Shown here: positions 1 through 11,900 of the stretch, in pieces
Layout: every line of letters starts with the position of its first letter
How positions within the stretch are numbered: the stretch's first letter is position 1
Origin: Membranipora membranacea
Taxonomy: Eukaryota; Bryozoa; Gymnolaemata; Cheilostomatida; Membraniporidae
Length of the DNA: 64,000 bases
NCBI GenBank assembly: GCA_914767715.1
Contig: OU612069.1
Coordinates: 11,281,387-11,345,386, forward strand
Direction of reading: 5' to 3'
Notes under the pieces: model-generated
The model's input: the letters and a program-made list of their open reading frames with translations, nothing else
What the model was told of the DNA's origin: nothing
Databases searched by the model: none
Position numbers and translations under genes: made by a program

Positions 1-224
1 GTGCAGTTGAAAAATTTAGGAGTGATGTCACACCATCCAGTTTTGGTGCGAAAACTTAGTTAAAACGAATCGGAAGCATGCGAAACTTGCCATGACATCC
101 TTAAGGTGAAACATTTTAGAGGGATAATTAATGCATGTTGTCTTCTTTTTGTACCAGAAAAAACAATGCTTTGATCTATTTCTATTAAAATTGTTCTAAA
201 TGCGCAAAGTGCTCCCTGTTTTTT

Positions 225-455
225 TTGGGCGCCCTTGTGCACTTCGCCAGGTTTACTGGAGGATTTAGCTATGGGTCTTCCCGTGCTCTCCGCTCGTACT
301 CACTCCTTATTGGTGACGTAATATTGATTAAATGCAGAATAGTATTTATTCTTCTCGATTGAAGACCAATAATTTTGACAATTTCATCCAATCCCCAACA
401 AGAATTGTCAAAACAAAAATACTTATTTGAGATCAAATTCTTATTAAAAATACAA
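225..455 (+). mobile_element. Decayed LINE endonuclease fragment (copy 1)
   Basis: The segment matches, at nucleotide level, the endonuclease part of the LINE at 38480-38725. It shares the run gggcgccct, the piece around ggtgac-taatattgatt and the block caatccccaacaagaattg. It has no open frame and lacks the catalytic motifs. It is therefore a dead fragment of the same LINE family whose reverse transcriptase piece lies at 2283-3740. The similarity stops near 455, where unrelated sequence begins. Confidence 0.7.
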
Positions 456-1079
456 TCGTTTACATCTTAGTTCACTGTTATCTGTGAACATTCATTTTTT
501 GTAATGGTAATTGTGACAGTGCACATTGTTTTCCCTGCACGCTGCCCGCTGTCTGTGAAACATAAAGATGCGCTTTTATCCATCACCTATGTACAATGTA
601 TGGATATATACCAATATCATGTTGCAATTCAATCGATGACTTCATATCAACTGCTAGAATTTTTAGCCGACTGTCAAGTCCCATCACTGTCAGTGGTTTC
701 TAATCGGGTGTTACAAAATCCTTTGTCTTATATTGTACACAACAGAGTCTACATCCCTACTCATTTTTAGACGCTACCGCGAAGGTAGAAAAGGGCTACA
801 GCAGGGAGGAGGGAAACCTCGCCCAACGAACTTACCTTGTCAAGACCAGCTACCGTTACCGGTACCAAACATAATAAATAAATATAAATTGTACCGAATG
901 TGCAGCGAATGTGGATTGGCATGGCAATATTGAATTGCCTTAGCCTAATTACAAATTATAAATTTAAACCAAAACCTTGATTGTGACAAGCATTGTTATA
1001 GTTATTGTTCATAAGATGAATTCTGGTTTTTTATAACACAATTATTTTTGGGAGTTGCTCTCCTGTTGACTATTTATAC

Positions 1080-1215
1080 CAACTAATGTAGTCGGCGTTC
1101 AATCCAGCACTTTCTACATTCATACCAGGATTTTTTACTTTCAAACCAGACTATGTTCATTCCAGTTAGTTTGATCCCGTCGATGTTTGTTCCAGCCGAT
1201 GTTCATTCCAAGATT
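1080..1215. repeat. Degenerate short repeat around a gttcattccag motif
   Basis: Variants of a g/c-ttcaatccag, cattcatacc-agg, tttcaaaccag, gttcattccag motif recur every 15-40 bases through this stretch, and equivalently at 56070-56200. It looks like a worn minisatellite that accompanies the larger 21-bp one downstream. Confidence 0.45.
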
Positions 1216-1538
1216 CTGTGTGCATCTTCTATTTACAAACACAAGCCCCCATAAATCTCACAGCAGTGAACAGAACTATGCGTTATTTCAAGGAATCGTA
1301 CAAGAGCAAAATTGTGAAAAATCATGAGAAAACTGTTCAAGTCATTTTCATAACCTCGATCAGCATTTTTAACACCAACGGTCATAGACATTAGGATTCT
1401 AGAACAAAAAGGGACCGACAAAACTTTTATGACGAGACTCTAACACTACTTTCAATTAAAATTGTTAATGCCTGAAAAAGAGTAGAAGGAAAAGAAACCA
1501 AATATTGATAATAAGCTACCAGCATTAATTTGAAAAAA

Positions 1539-1880
1539 ACCATAGTGGGAAAATGGCAAGTGGGAAAACGTCCGGGTGGAAAAATGGATTGGTGGGAAAT
1601 CGTCCAGGTGGAAAAATGGATTAGTGAGAAAACATCCAGGTGGGAGAACAGCTTGGTGAGAAAACATCATAGTGGGAAAACAGATTGGTGGGAAAACATC
1701 CCGTTGAGAAAATGGATCAGTGAGAAATCGTCCTAGTGGGAAAATGGATCTGTGGGAAAATGTCATGGTGGGAAAATGGCTCGGTGGGAATATGGCTTGG
1801 TGGGAAAATGGCTTGGTGGGATAAAGGGAGGTGGGAAAATGGCTTGGTGGGAAAATGACATTGGGAAAATGTCCGGATAC
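1539..1880. repeat. Minisatellite of ~21-bp units (ggtgggaaaatgg type), copy 1
   Basis: About sixteen imperfect units built on ggtgggaaaatggmttg and ggtgggaaaacatcc run head to tail. The unit is a multiple of three and poor in stop codons, so open frames appear on both strands. On the minus strand they read as a seven-residue pattern such as FPTxPFS. These frames follow from the repeat and are not credible genes. A near-identical array lies at 56524-56860, and an inverted, more diverged relative at 52950-53310. Confidence 0.9.
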
Positions 1881-2282
1881 CGTCTTCTAACGATGGTAAA
1901 CAAGAGGACATTTTCTGAAAAATATACTCAGGTTTAATGTTATCTAGATATTGGTTAAAGTGTTCTGCCACTCATCAGCAATATTGCCAACAATGAGTGT
2001 TGCTGATAAGCTTTCGCCCCTTTGTATTCAATAGCTGTGTACGAGTGTTGACATGGCTATCCATTTTGTTAGCTTTATTTCTGTATTTCAATTTTTCTAT
2101 GACCAGCCTCAGTCAAGTCAAATGAGGAAAATCCCATTTTGCGAATTTGTATATACTCTAACAGTGGTCACATCTTCTTCCATTACTACTTACCAAATTT
2201 TCACACCACATGGCAGGATTAGCATGTGGACCAGTAAGTTCAAGATCCAATGGCTGACTAACAGCAGAAATAAACTGACGGA

Positions 2283-3740
2283 TTGCAGCAAATAAAGACC
2301 GGCCATTCTGTCACTGAGTGGATCTACAGCTTCTTATCTAACAGAGTGCAAAGAACTGTTGTTGATGGTAAATCTTCAAATGCTATTATAACGAACACTG
2401 GCACCCCCCAGGGCTGCTGTCTGTCTCCCCTTTTGTTCTCCATATATACAAACCGGATTACCTCAAACATGAGTAATGTTACAATAATTAAGTACGCAGA
2501 TGACACTTGCATCATAGGCTGCATAGCTAATCAATCAGATCTCAACTCCTATTTTGATGAAATCCATAGAATCGCTAAACAATGTGCTGATTTAAATCTT
2601 TTATTAAGCCCCACTAAGACCCAGGAAATGATGCTATCCACCCAATATGTTAAACCTTCTACCCCTACACTTGTTTTAAATGATACTGCTATTGCTTTTA
2701 GTGATCAAGTTAAATATCTTGGTGTATTAGTTGACGATAAGCTGCGTTTTAATGATCATGTGCATGGTATAGTTTCAACCGCCTCTCAAAGGATGTATGT
2801 AGTCAGGAATTTTGTATTTCTAAGCTCTTAATCACTATCAAATATGCCTTTTAAAAGTTTTATTGTATCACGAATCTCCTATTGCTTACCCATTATTTTT
2901 AAAAGCTTGTATGCTGCTGACAAGCAACGCCTGTGTAAAATTTTCAAGGACGCTAATAAGTTAGGCATTGAACATCCCGATAATTATACCATGATGGAAA
3001 ATCAGACACGAACACTGGCCTTACGCTATATTCACGATGAGGATCCTTTCATCAATGATTTGATTAAAAAAATGGTTGATTAAAATCCGATGTCATATCA
3101 CTCGCCCATCCCTAGGCATGGGAGGCGAAATATTAATGCCTTAATGGCGAGGCCGCAATATCTGCGCCAATTTTGCTCTCAGTTTGCAGGCAGGTCGGAG
3201 CACACCTGGGGGCCAACCAATCCCCAGTAGAAGATGGACTGCAGTGGGATTCGAACCCACAACCTTCAACACTTGCGTGTTGAAGTCCGGATTTGTTGAG
3301 TAAATGTCCATCCGGCAGATACCGTACAGTAAAACATAGAAGCTCACTGGGGAGAGACTGTTTTCTGCGTCATATCACTCTTATTTTAAACGAAATACTT
3401 TTTTAGACAGAGATTTGATTTTTTATTCCAAGTGTCTTCGCTTTTTCTTGCTGATTCAAAGTGCCAGCAATTACACTGTATTTCGCGACTCATTTTTTCT
3501 TTCAATAATGCTGTCAGTAATAGTAATAAAATCCATCCATCCATTCAAGTCAATCTCGCAACGTCATTTGGTAATCAAACTGCCAGATTTTCCGATAAGG
3601 AAACCCTTGCCTCATAAATTTGACAAAAGAGCTAAGTTGACCTGCATTGGTAAATTAAAAAGTGACAAACAGAACATATTGCTGTCTCTGAATTCCCTTC
3701 TCTAGCCTTTGGCAAGGGAAGTTTCAATCAATCAAGTATT
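2283..3740 (+). pseudogene. Non-LTR retrotransposon reverse transcriptase fragment, broken (copy 1)
   Basis: The frame from 2283 carries the reverse transcriptase palm: a GTPQGCCLSPLLFSIYTN block and the catalytic KYADDT motif about 50 residues later. A VKYLGVLVDDKL stretch follows, typical of the region after the palm in LINE polymerases. The N-terminal finger region is missing. An in-frame TAA at 2829 replaces an AAA codon seen in the second copy. The downstream frame (2844-3083) is then split by a SINE at 3063-3289. The tail ends near 3740 in tcaatcaatcaag, resembling the CAAT-type tails of this LINE group. It is a dead 5'-truncated copy. The closest intact stretch is at 57280-58170. Confidence 0.85.
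3063..3295 (-). mobile_element. tRNA-derived SINE inserted in the LINE (only in copy 1)
   Basis: Read on the minus strand, the element starts inside a tRNA-like head and contains a good polymerase III B box (GGTTCGAATCC within gtgggttcgaatcccac). It continues with a body shared with the SINE at 17640-17886, including caggtgtgctccgacctgcc. It lacks the A box, so it is 5'-truncated. Its left and right flanks both carry gatttg (3057-3062 and 3290-3295), a target-site duplication. The equivalent site in the second copy, near 58058, has a single gatttg and no insert. It therefore integrated by retroposition into this copy only. Confidence 0.88.
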
Positions 3741-4548
3741 ACCTACAGACTTACAGAAACACAAGATCAAACAGTTTTCAAGTAGTCACTGAGTGTGTTT
3801 AGAAGTAACAAGGCTTGGCAGAATCTTATCTCCTAAATTTAGGATGAGATATGTACAGTTTCTTGAAGAGCAAGAGCAGAAGATTGGTTGTGTCTTTTTG
3901 CAGTGAAAAGTGACGATTGTTTGCTGCAATATTATCCGTATCATGAGAGTCATCCTAGTATTTGGAAGTTATAAAAGTAAGTCAAGTGGTATTACATTCA
4001 TATATTGTGTGACAGAGTCTGCAGCGAATATAACCTTGATATCCAAGATCAAACTGTCAGCATTTAGGGAAAAATTAAACATATAAGGAAAAATGTCTAA
4101 ACCAAGCCTTTCTTCATCACAAACTTTGAAAAATTTGACCAATCATCAAACTTTTATTTTTGAATACCAAGGTTACCCATAACTTTATTTGCCTGAACAA
4201 AAAAAAGAGGATGTGAAAACTCAAAATACACTCAAAACTCAAAATCATTAACTGTGCGGCATCCCCTTTTTGTCCCCTCTTTATAGGTAGATAAGATATA
4301 TGTAGTATATGCATGTGTGTATAGATTCTCACGGAGTAAGGAAAGATTTTGAAATAATAATATTTAGAAGTGATTCATTATAATGTTTACCACATAAAAT
4401 ATTATATACCCCTGAGGGCATATAGAGCGGCAAAAGAAAGTATCTGTCCCAGCTGATTAAAACCTGACAGTACAGTTTCTTAGTTCAGATCTTCAATTTT
4501 GAGGTGATCGTAAATATTTCACAATATGGAGCTACGGGTAGAAGCTTA

Positions 4549-7500
4549 CTATGTTGTGGATAGTTTGAAAATTTTGAAGTTTTTATCTTTCCATCCAGCA
4601 ACAGCCAGCTCATCATCTCTCACACTGATATCTTGACAAACAGCAGGGAGCTGATCATGTTTCATCTCGTTCAGTTTTAACCCTGTAAGTAATAACATAC
4701 ACAAGAAATTAAAATATCTGCTACTGATGATACAATGTTTGGCAGAGACATATTATACATCATTGTTAATTAGATCAGTTATTTAAAATAAAAAATTCCA
4801 TTATCAATAATTACATAATGATACTATGTGGCGAATATCCAGTGTTGTCATGCAATTATAACTAGACATGTTTTAATTTTTTAAATTAAATGCTTTGATT
4901 CTGGCATTTTCTGAGAGCTGATAATTACTGCCTATTAGTCTAATAATTTTCACAACTTAACCTATAGACAATACATCACTTGTATGCTTAAACAAATACA
5001 ACCTGCTTCCTTGTGGCTTGACTTACCTTCAGCACTCAGTATGTATATAGTCTTATTACCCTGCCCGCTCACATAGATGAGTCCTCTCTTATCTACAGTT
5101 ACTCCATAAGCATCAGGTACCTGATCACATGACCAGATTAGTACAGGCTCCTCCTCCTCTCTCACTCTGTACTTGTTAACCATGTCGTTCTTATCGTCAT
5201 CCCATCCTGTGACCAGCAGCGACTCATCAGGTAGGAAGAGAAGGTTGAACAGTCTCTGTAGTCCTGAGAGGTGTTTAGTGGAGACAGCAGCTGATCTCCT
5301 GTTATACAGTTTGATGTTATAATTATCCTTCTCTAGAGTAGCGATGTACTGAGCTGACACACTCAGGTAGGATGCAAAGTTGGATTTCTGGGGGAAAGAG
5401 AAAATCACCTCACTATGCTTACTGGTCATGTCATAGTTGTATACAGTTATTGTCTCTTTACTCGGGCTCCATGAAGAGATGAACACTTGACCTTTATACT
5501 CTGTTACTTTAGCTGCAGGATAACTCACTAGAGGAGTTACCTCACCACTCTGTCTGCTGTATATCTTCACACTATCCTGACAGCCCAGCAGTATATCACC
5601 GCTCACACTGTGATGATGTACTGAGACACATTGTTCATTGTTAGTGTCCTGCTGAGAGAGGAACTTCAGAGCTGACGGGGCAGTTGTTGATGGAGAAGGA
5701 GGTGTGTCTTTTTCTGATTTTGTTGAGTCTGGTGCAGAACTGAGAAAATCAACATCTGAAATAAATACAATGATATATATATTATTATAAAATGATAACA
5801 CTTTAATCTATCTGCACACAATAATATCTCTGATGGAAGGTAAGATAACCACAACAGCTATTTAGTTCCACGAGGCAATTTGAGAAGCCCTCTAGTATCA
5901 CTTTTGTAAACAATGAAGAAATTTTCTGCTTTAGTGATATAGAATTGTAAGTGAAATGATGATATGTGAAATTTATAAATGTAATATTGGATAATTTACC
6001 AAATATTCATTCCTGCTGAAAGCCTGTGGGGATATTTTTGCAGGCTCATGAGGCCTATCATAATCTATAATTTCACAATTAAATTACCATTATTTTCACA
6101 TTCTACCGTAAAAGTGATGTGATTACAGGAGAAAATTTGTTTTTTCCAATAATGCTACTATATCGCAATTATATTTCATAACCTTGATAAACCAACTGAC
6201 CTAAGCATAGCCACAAAATATTTTCATTAAATGTGCAACCAAATCCATTTGGTTAAATTTATATTGCATATTGCATATCAAATTAGGAGTTGCCCACACA
6301 TTGATACTGAGAAGGTAACTCCGCAAGTTTTCGTGTGTATGCAGTTTTTAATTTCTTACCGATTTCATTCACCACTTGTAGAAGATCCACCATGGAAAGG
6401 CTTTCAACATCATCCACACATTGAGACATACACCCCTTCAGGTCCTGTACTTGTTTAGTAATCGGCTCTAGTGACTTCATCATTGTCCCGAGCTCTACAA
6501 CACTGTCTGCTTCATCACAGAGAGAATCTTCAGAAGCGTCTGTCAGCTTCTGAAGCTTCTGTTTTACTCTCCTTACAAGTTTTCCTTGCTACAAGATGTC
6601 AGAGGTGATAACTTTTGTTACCAGGAAAAAAAGTTTATGCTTCGTAAACTTGCCTAGAATCAGGTAAGCGTCCATTTCTACTGTCAAAGTGATGACTATT
6701 AAAACCACTTCTCAAGTTCGTAGTGGTCCCATAAAACTGAGCATACATTCACATTTAGATTCTTTATATTATCTTTATTTGTGGGTACGAGTTAAGCCAC
6801 AAACCTTGAATTCCAGCAGCAGAAGTTTCTCTTCCCTTGCATCGTTCCATTTGATGAACTGTTCCTTGACCTTCATGAAGTGCTTTTCTAAATCAATCAG
6901 GTTGTGCTGTTTATCTTTCTGACACTTTTTCCTGGAACTACATCTAAAATTCATAATGAGCCTTTTACCATTAGATTTCTTGTAACCTTGCCTTGGAGCC
7001 AGACTCTTTAGATACCATACACCATCATTGTGCATTACAAGGAAAAAAATACTCTCCTAGAACATTGTCAGCATGATTGTATTTCATGAAGGTGTGGTTC
7101 CACAGGATATGACATCATACTCTGAGATAAACTTACTTGTGGTTGAGCATTGAAGGAAAAGAGCCCGGAAAAACAAGTAACATCGCATATTTTAGCAGTT
7201 TTACAATCACTATTTATCACTACTTTTCTATATTATAAAGAATTGCATACCCTCACATTTTAGCGTTTTAACCTCGAAGGAAAAGCACGAAAAAACAGAT
7301 AAGATCGCTCATTGGAGCAGTTAAAGCAATCGCTATATCATTACTCTTACTACTTTACTATATTCTGAAGTATTGTAAGCACCCACTTCTGACAGATAGC
7401 AGTAGTACAGACATCACACCACCAGTCTACGGGTCTGTTACATCCATCAGTCTGACATTTATCTCCTGCTGTCGCTGCTGATGCTGACTTCTTCTTTTCA

Positions 7501-8406
7501 GCTTCCAGAGCAGCAGTAAGTAACTCAACTTCTTTCTCTAGATCTGTCCTCATCATGATCTGCTCATCAATTTCATCCTGCATACCCATCTCTGTAAAAC
7601 AGGACGATCACATTGATTATGAAATGTGGGACCTATTTACATGAGCCATAAAGCGAAGATCGGGTTGATGGGACACATGTCTAAGACTTCAGGGCAGGGC
7701 AGGTCAGGGCAGAAAGAGTTGCCCTCTCAAGTGTTCAAGTGTTCGGATCCATGGTGCTGAAACCACTCCTTGATCTTGTCTGCTGGAACTGTGTATATCA
7801 GAGAGTCAGAGGTTGGGGGGGTCAGAGGTTGAGGGGAGGGGGGTCTGTGTATGCATTTTGGGTGAATGGGGTGCCAGTACCAAACCAGGAATATCTGTTG
7901 GCCACCTGACCACCAATTGGGACACCTCTGACTGATTTGACGAAACTTGCTACAGCTACTCAGAGTTGTGATCCAACATCCAGTTCAACTCCTTGCATTC
8001 CATGCCTGGCCCCCAACATTACATGTCCAACAATATCCAGGGTCCTATAAAAAGTGACCTCAGTAGTTTCTAGTTCTTGTTAGCAATTAATGTTGATGAA
8101 ACAAGATTGACAAGGAGAGGAACACATTGATAATATATTTTACTCACTTGCTAATTGATGTCTAAACCTGCTTGAAAAAGGTGAAGGATATGAGTTTCTA
8201 AGATGCGTTCCAACTGTGGTATAAAGCGAACAATGAATGCCAAACTGGAAAGACCCTGCTAATAATGTGTTATAAATCGCATACGATAAAGTTTTAAACT
8301 GAACGAACGGTACAATGAGTGGAAGCAAATTTAATTCAATAACATTTTATCTTTGAATGCTGTTTGGTTTTAATTGCTCACCTGTTTTATTGTCCTCTTG
8401 CAGCAT
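4549..8406 (-). CDS. Gene A: RING-less TRIM-like protein (B-box, coiled coil, NHL-type beta-propeller)
   Basis: Proposed exons on the minus strand: 8382-8406, 7387-7591, 6805-6943, 6360-6588, 5027-5755 and 4549-4682. All have GT-AG borders and compatible phases, giving 486 residues and a TAG stop. Exon 2 has an acidic helical stretch and then a B-box zinc finger beginning at Cys54 (CNRPVDWWCDVC) that is completed in exon 3 (CSSRKKC ... HNLIDLEKH). Exons 3-4 (about residues 95-199) are charged and helical, as in TRIM coiled coils. Exon 5 and the last exon (200-486) form an NHL-like propeller with blades such as GLIYVSGQGNKTIYIL. No RING exon was found upstream; the first coding exon is a 25-base piece whose ATG directly follows a stop codon. 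With a B-box and propeller but no RING it may act as an adaptor or regulator of a RING partner, which is inference. The first exon is the least certain part. Confidence 0.82.
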
Positions 8407-8953
8407 TTAGGAAACGACAGCCAGCAATAACAAAATACCCTGGAACATGCCAGTCAGTAGCTGTTAAACAAGTATAGCCAACAATTTATTGAATGAGGAT
8501 TGTTTTGTGTTTGTTTAATGAATTTCCCAAAAACAATGTCTGAGGCCCGATTCTGGTGTGTGAATAATAGGGTGCAATTTCAGTGCATGATTCTCACATC
8601 TTATTCTTTTCACCAACACGGCAAGAGCTAATTTCGGTCGTATAACAGACAAAGCTAATTATTGTTCCTGTGAGCAACATCAAAGCTGAAACCTTCTAAT
8701 CACATGATCGTTGAGATGGGATGGCGACACATGGGATTTATGTAAAGATCGCTGGATGTACAAGATCTCAAGGAACAAATGTGGTTAGCCCATTATTGTG
8801 TATATAATACTCCAATGGAGTAGGAGTAAATATGATCTAGCTTATTTTACAGAAAACTCAAAATAAACTAACACAGAAATTCTGCTAGCTTTGGGATGGT
8901 AATCTCCTGGTCTGGTTTAAAACTCTCCTGACTATAAACAGGGGGTTGTTTGA
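8407..8953. other. Upstream flank of gene A, nothing recognised
   Basis: AT-rich sequence shared with the second copy (63230-63784). I see no coding exon, RNA gene or recognisable repeat. It could contain the gene A promoter and 5' untranslated region, but no motif can be assigned. Confidence 0.5.
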
Positions 8954-11900
8954 GTGCCATTACTTTGACGCCTCTAAGAACTTTATAAAAACCATCAAAT
9001 TGATGGTATAGCTTAAACGAATTGCAGCAGTCCTGCTGTTATTGACAGAACAATGCAATAATTATTTGCTCTGTGAGCACCCCACTAGGCTAGGTCTATA
9101 GCAGCGAGTTTGAATTCAGTCTATATTATATTGAAGCCCGAAAGAACTGCCAAAATTCAGCACAAACAGAACAAAGGATTCACATTAAAAGGTTATATTC
9201 AGCGCTGATTTGAACTTTGACTCAATTAAGAATCACTAATACTTTTAGAGGCAAAAATAGCCTTGCTTGCGTCATATTATGTTTTCTTTAAAAACAAATA
9301 GCATAACCAGTGACAAATGTACGTAAAGTTTTATATTGAAATAAGAGCTCAGGGGTGATCTATACTTTGAATCTGATCAATGAATGATTGAAATATTACG
9401 TGACTGATTTCCCTCTCACAATCCTCATGCATCGTTCCCAACTTGCACTTGTTGCCTCTCAGTGTCCCAGGATAAAGAGTACCTACCCCGGGCGATTTTT
9501 AAGTCTAGATTTGACTCCTCATATATAGGAGAAACATTATCAACCATATCAGTATTGGAAAAATACAATAATGACGCCCACTGTCGTACAAACAGCCAAT
9601 GATGACATAATAATACTACATTGAAAAGTCTGAGGCCCCAGACCTTGTTGGTCACTGCAGAACATTACTAACAGAATAAATTTGATCACACCTAGTTATT
9701 AACAAGAGAAATGGTTGATTTTGCTATTCGATAGTATTTGGTTAATAAAATAGAATTAGCTGATAAAAATGGCTAGCATCACCCTACAGGGAAATAATCG
9801 ATACACTTTGTCGAAGCCCTGAAGCGACAACAAGTTCCTGCTCTCAACTACTGAAAACTAAGTTCAATGTACAGTAAACTAGGATATTTATGTATGTTTT
9901 CTTTGTGAATGCCCCAGTCAACAAGCTGAATGTTAATATAAGATTTCAGTCTACTAACAAATGATGCCTGATTGGGCAGATAAATTAATTGCACCTATTG
10001 AAGAAAAGGTTTATATTTTGATTAATTTGTAGCCCTGATTCAGACTGTGATTGTTAAACATGAATTTTTAAAACTGCCTAAAATCTGAAATAATTGAATT
10101 ATGGCAGATTTTGAAAGAATAATATTATCAATCATGACATCACATAAAGGCACCATACTAAATAAAGAGCCAAATTTTGTTCGTGAATTTGAGCTCTTTC
10201 AACTACACATAGGATATTTTACGCAGGGTCGTAGCTTAGAAATAATGGATAGGGGGGCAACAATCCTTTAGGGTGTGAAGTAACACCAGGTTGGGTATTG
10301 CAAGCTCCTCCTGAGCCCCTAGTCCCCAGCCCTCAAAATGTCTCTATGATATAAACAGCAAAAGATGGAACTCTAAAATGATCTGATTCTGACTTCAAAT
10401 ACTCAGTTATAGCATTTTTAGGCCACTCTATTCAGTATCCTAGGGGAGGCAGAGTGTCCCTGCCTCCCCTAGCACTACAGACCTGTAATTTTGGCAGTGT
10501 TATTCATTATTAATTTACATGGCCCAAAAGGTTCCGCTGCCAAACCTAACATCTAGTTCTTAAAACTACCAAAAGAATTGACCAATATATAGCCTGGCAG
10601 CTAGTCCTGCAGATGTTATGCTATAGGCCTATGTTTTTACCGAACGAATTCATAGCACCTCTGGTCAGAATTTACGTATAATGTTGGAAATATCTATGTG
10701 CCATTGCTTTGACGCCTCTTAGAGCGTTATGCCAACCATCAAATTAATAGTATAGCTATAACATATTGCAGCAGTCCCTCTGTCATTAGCAGAACAATAC
10801 AAACATATTTTTTTCTGCAAGTGCCCGTCCCACTTGGTCTATAGCAGCGGGACTTGAATTCAGTCTATATTCTATTAAAGCCTGATTGAGCTGCCAAAAT
10901 TCAGCACAAACAAAACAAAGGACTCGTTTTGAAAGGTTATATTCAGCGCTGATTTGAACTTTGACTCAATTAAGAATCTCAAATACTTGAAGAGGTAAAA
11001 ATAGCCTAGCTTGCGTCATATTATGTTTTGTTTAAAAACAAATAGCATAACCAGTGACAATTTAATGTACATAAGGTTTTATATTGAAATAAGAGCTCAG
11101 GTACGATTTATACTTTGAATCTGCTCAATGAAGGATTGAAATATTACGTGACTGATTTCCCTCTCACAATCCTCATGCATCGTTCCCAACTTTCACCTGT
11201 TGGCTCTCAGTGTCCCAGGATAAAGAGTACCTACCCCGGGCGATTTTTAAGTCTAGATTTGACTGCTCATATATAGGAGAAACATTATCAACCATATCAG
11301 TATTGGAAAAATACAATAATGACGCCCCATTGTCGTACAAACAGCCAATGATGACATAATAATACTTTATTGAAAAGTTTGAGGCCCCCAGACCTTGTTG
11401 GTCACTGCAGAACATTACTAACAGAATAAATTTGATCACACCTAGTTATTAACAAGAGAAATGGTTGATTTTGCTATTCGATAGTATTTGGTTAATAAAA
11501 TAGAATTAGCTGATAAAAATGGCTAGCATCACCCTACAGGGAAATAATCGATACACTTTGTCGAAGCCCTGAAGCGACAACAAGTTCCTGCCCTCAACTA
11601 CTGAAAACTAAGTTCAATGTACAGTAAACTAGGATATTTATGTATGTTTTCTTTGTGAATGCCCCAGTCAACAAGCTGAATGTTAATATAAGATTTCAGT
11701 CTACTAACAAATGATGCCTGATTGGGCAGACAAATTAATTGCACCTATTGAAGATAAGGTTTATATTTTGATAAATTTGTGGCCCTGACTCAGGCTGTGA
11801 TTGTTAAACATGAATTTTTAATACTGCCTAAAAACATAAAAAAGTGAATTATGGCACATTTTGAAAGAATAATATTATCAATCATGACATCACATAAAGG

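Larger units (their letters stand above)
1..9150. repeat. Segmental duplication, copy 1 (direct repeat of 54987-64000)
   Basis: From base 1 this stretch aligns collinearly with 54987 to the window end in the same orientation, with only scattered substitutions and small indels in most non-coding parts. It carries LINE remnants, a 21-bp minisatellite, a TRIM-like gene and the first part of a tandem-repeat unit. The offset changes from about 54986 at the start to about 54830 at the end. Most of this comes from a SINE present only in copy 1, and the rest from small indels. The true left edge is not visible because copy 1 is cut by the window start. Whether this is a genomic duplication or two alleles placed in one scaffold cannot be told from the sequence. 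Confidence 0.95.

Noticed and set aside
504-933. Two plus-strand frames conserved in both duplication copies
   Set aside because: Both copies are nearly identical overall, so conservation is uninformative; no recognised domain or coding bias.
1452-1971. Long minus-strand frames with FPT/FSH repeats as a repetitive protein
   Set aside because: They come from a 21-bp minisatellite that is open in several frames on both strands; no start context, splice sites or family features.
3141-3347. 68-residue minus-strand frame
   Set aside because: It lies across the SINE; the tRNA-like B box and target duplication explain the segment.
9425-11439. Conserved small minus-strand frames in array units 1 and 2
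   Set aside because: The N-terminal halves are in different frames and unit 3 destroys the frame, so conservation is that of the repeat and not of a protein.
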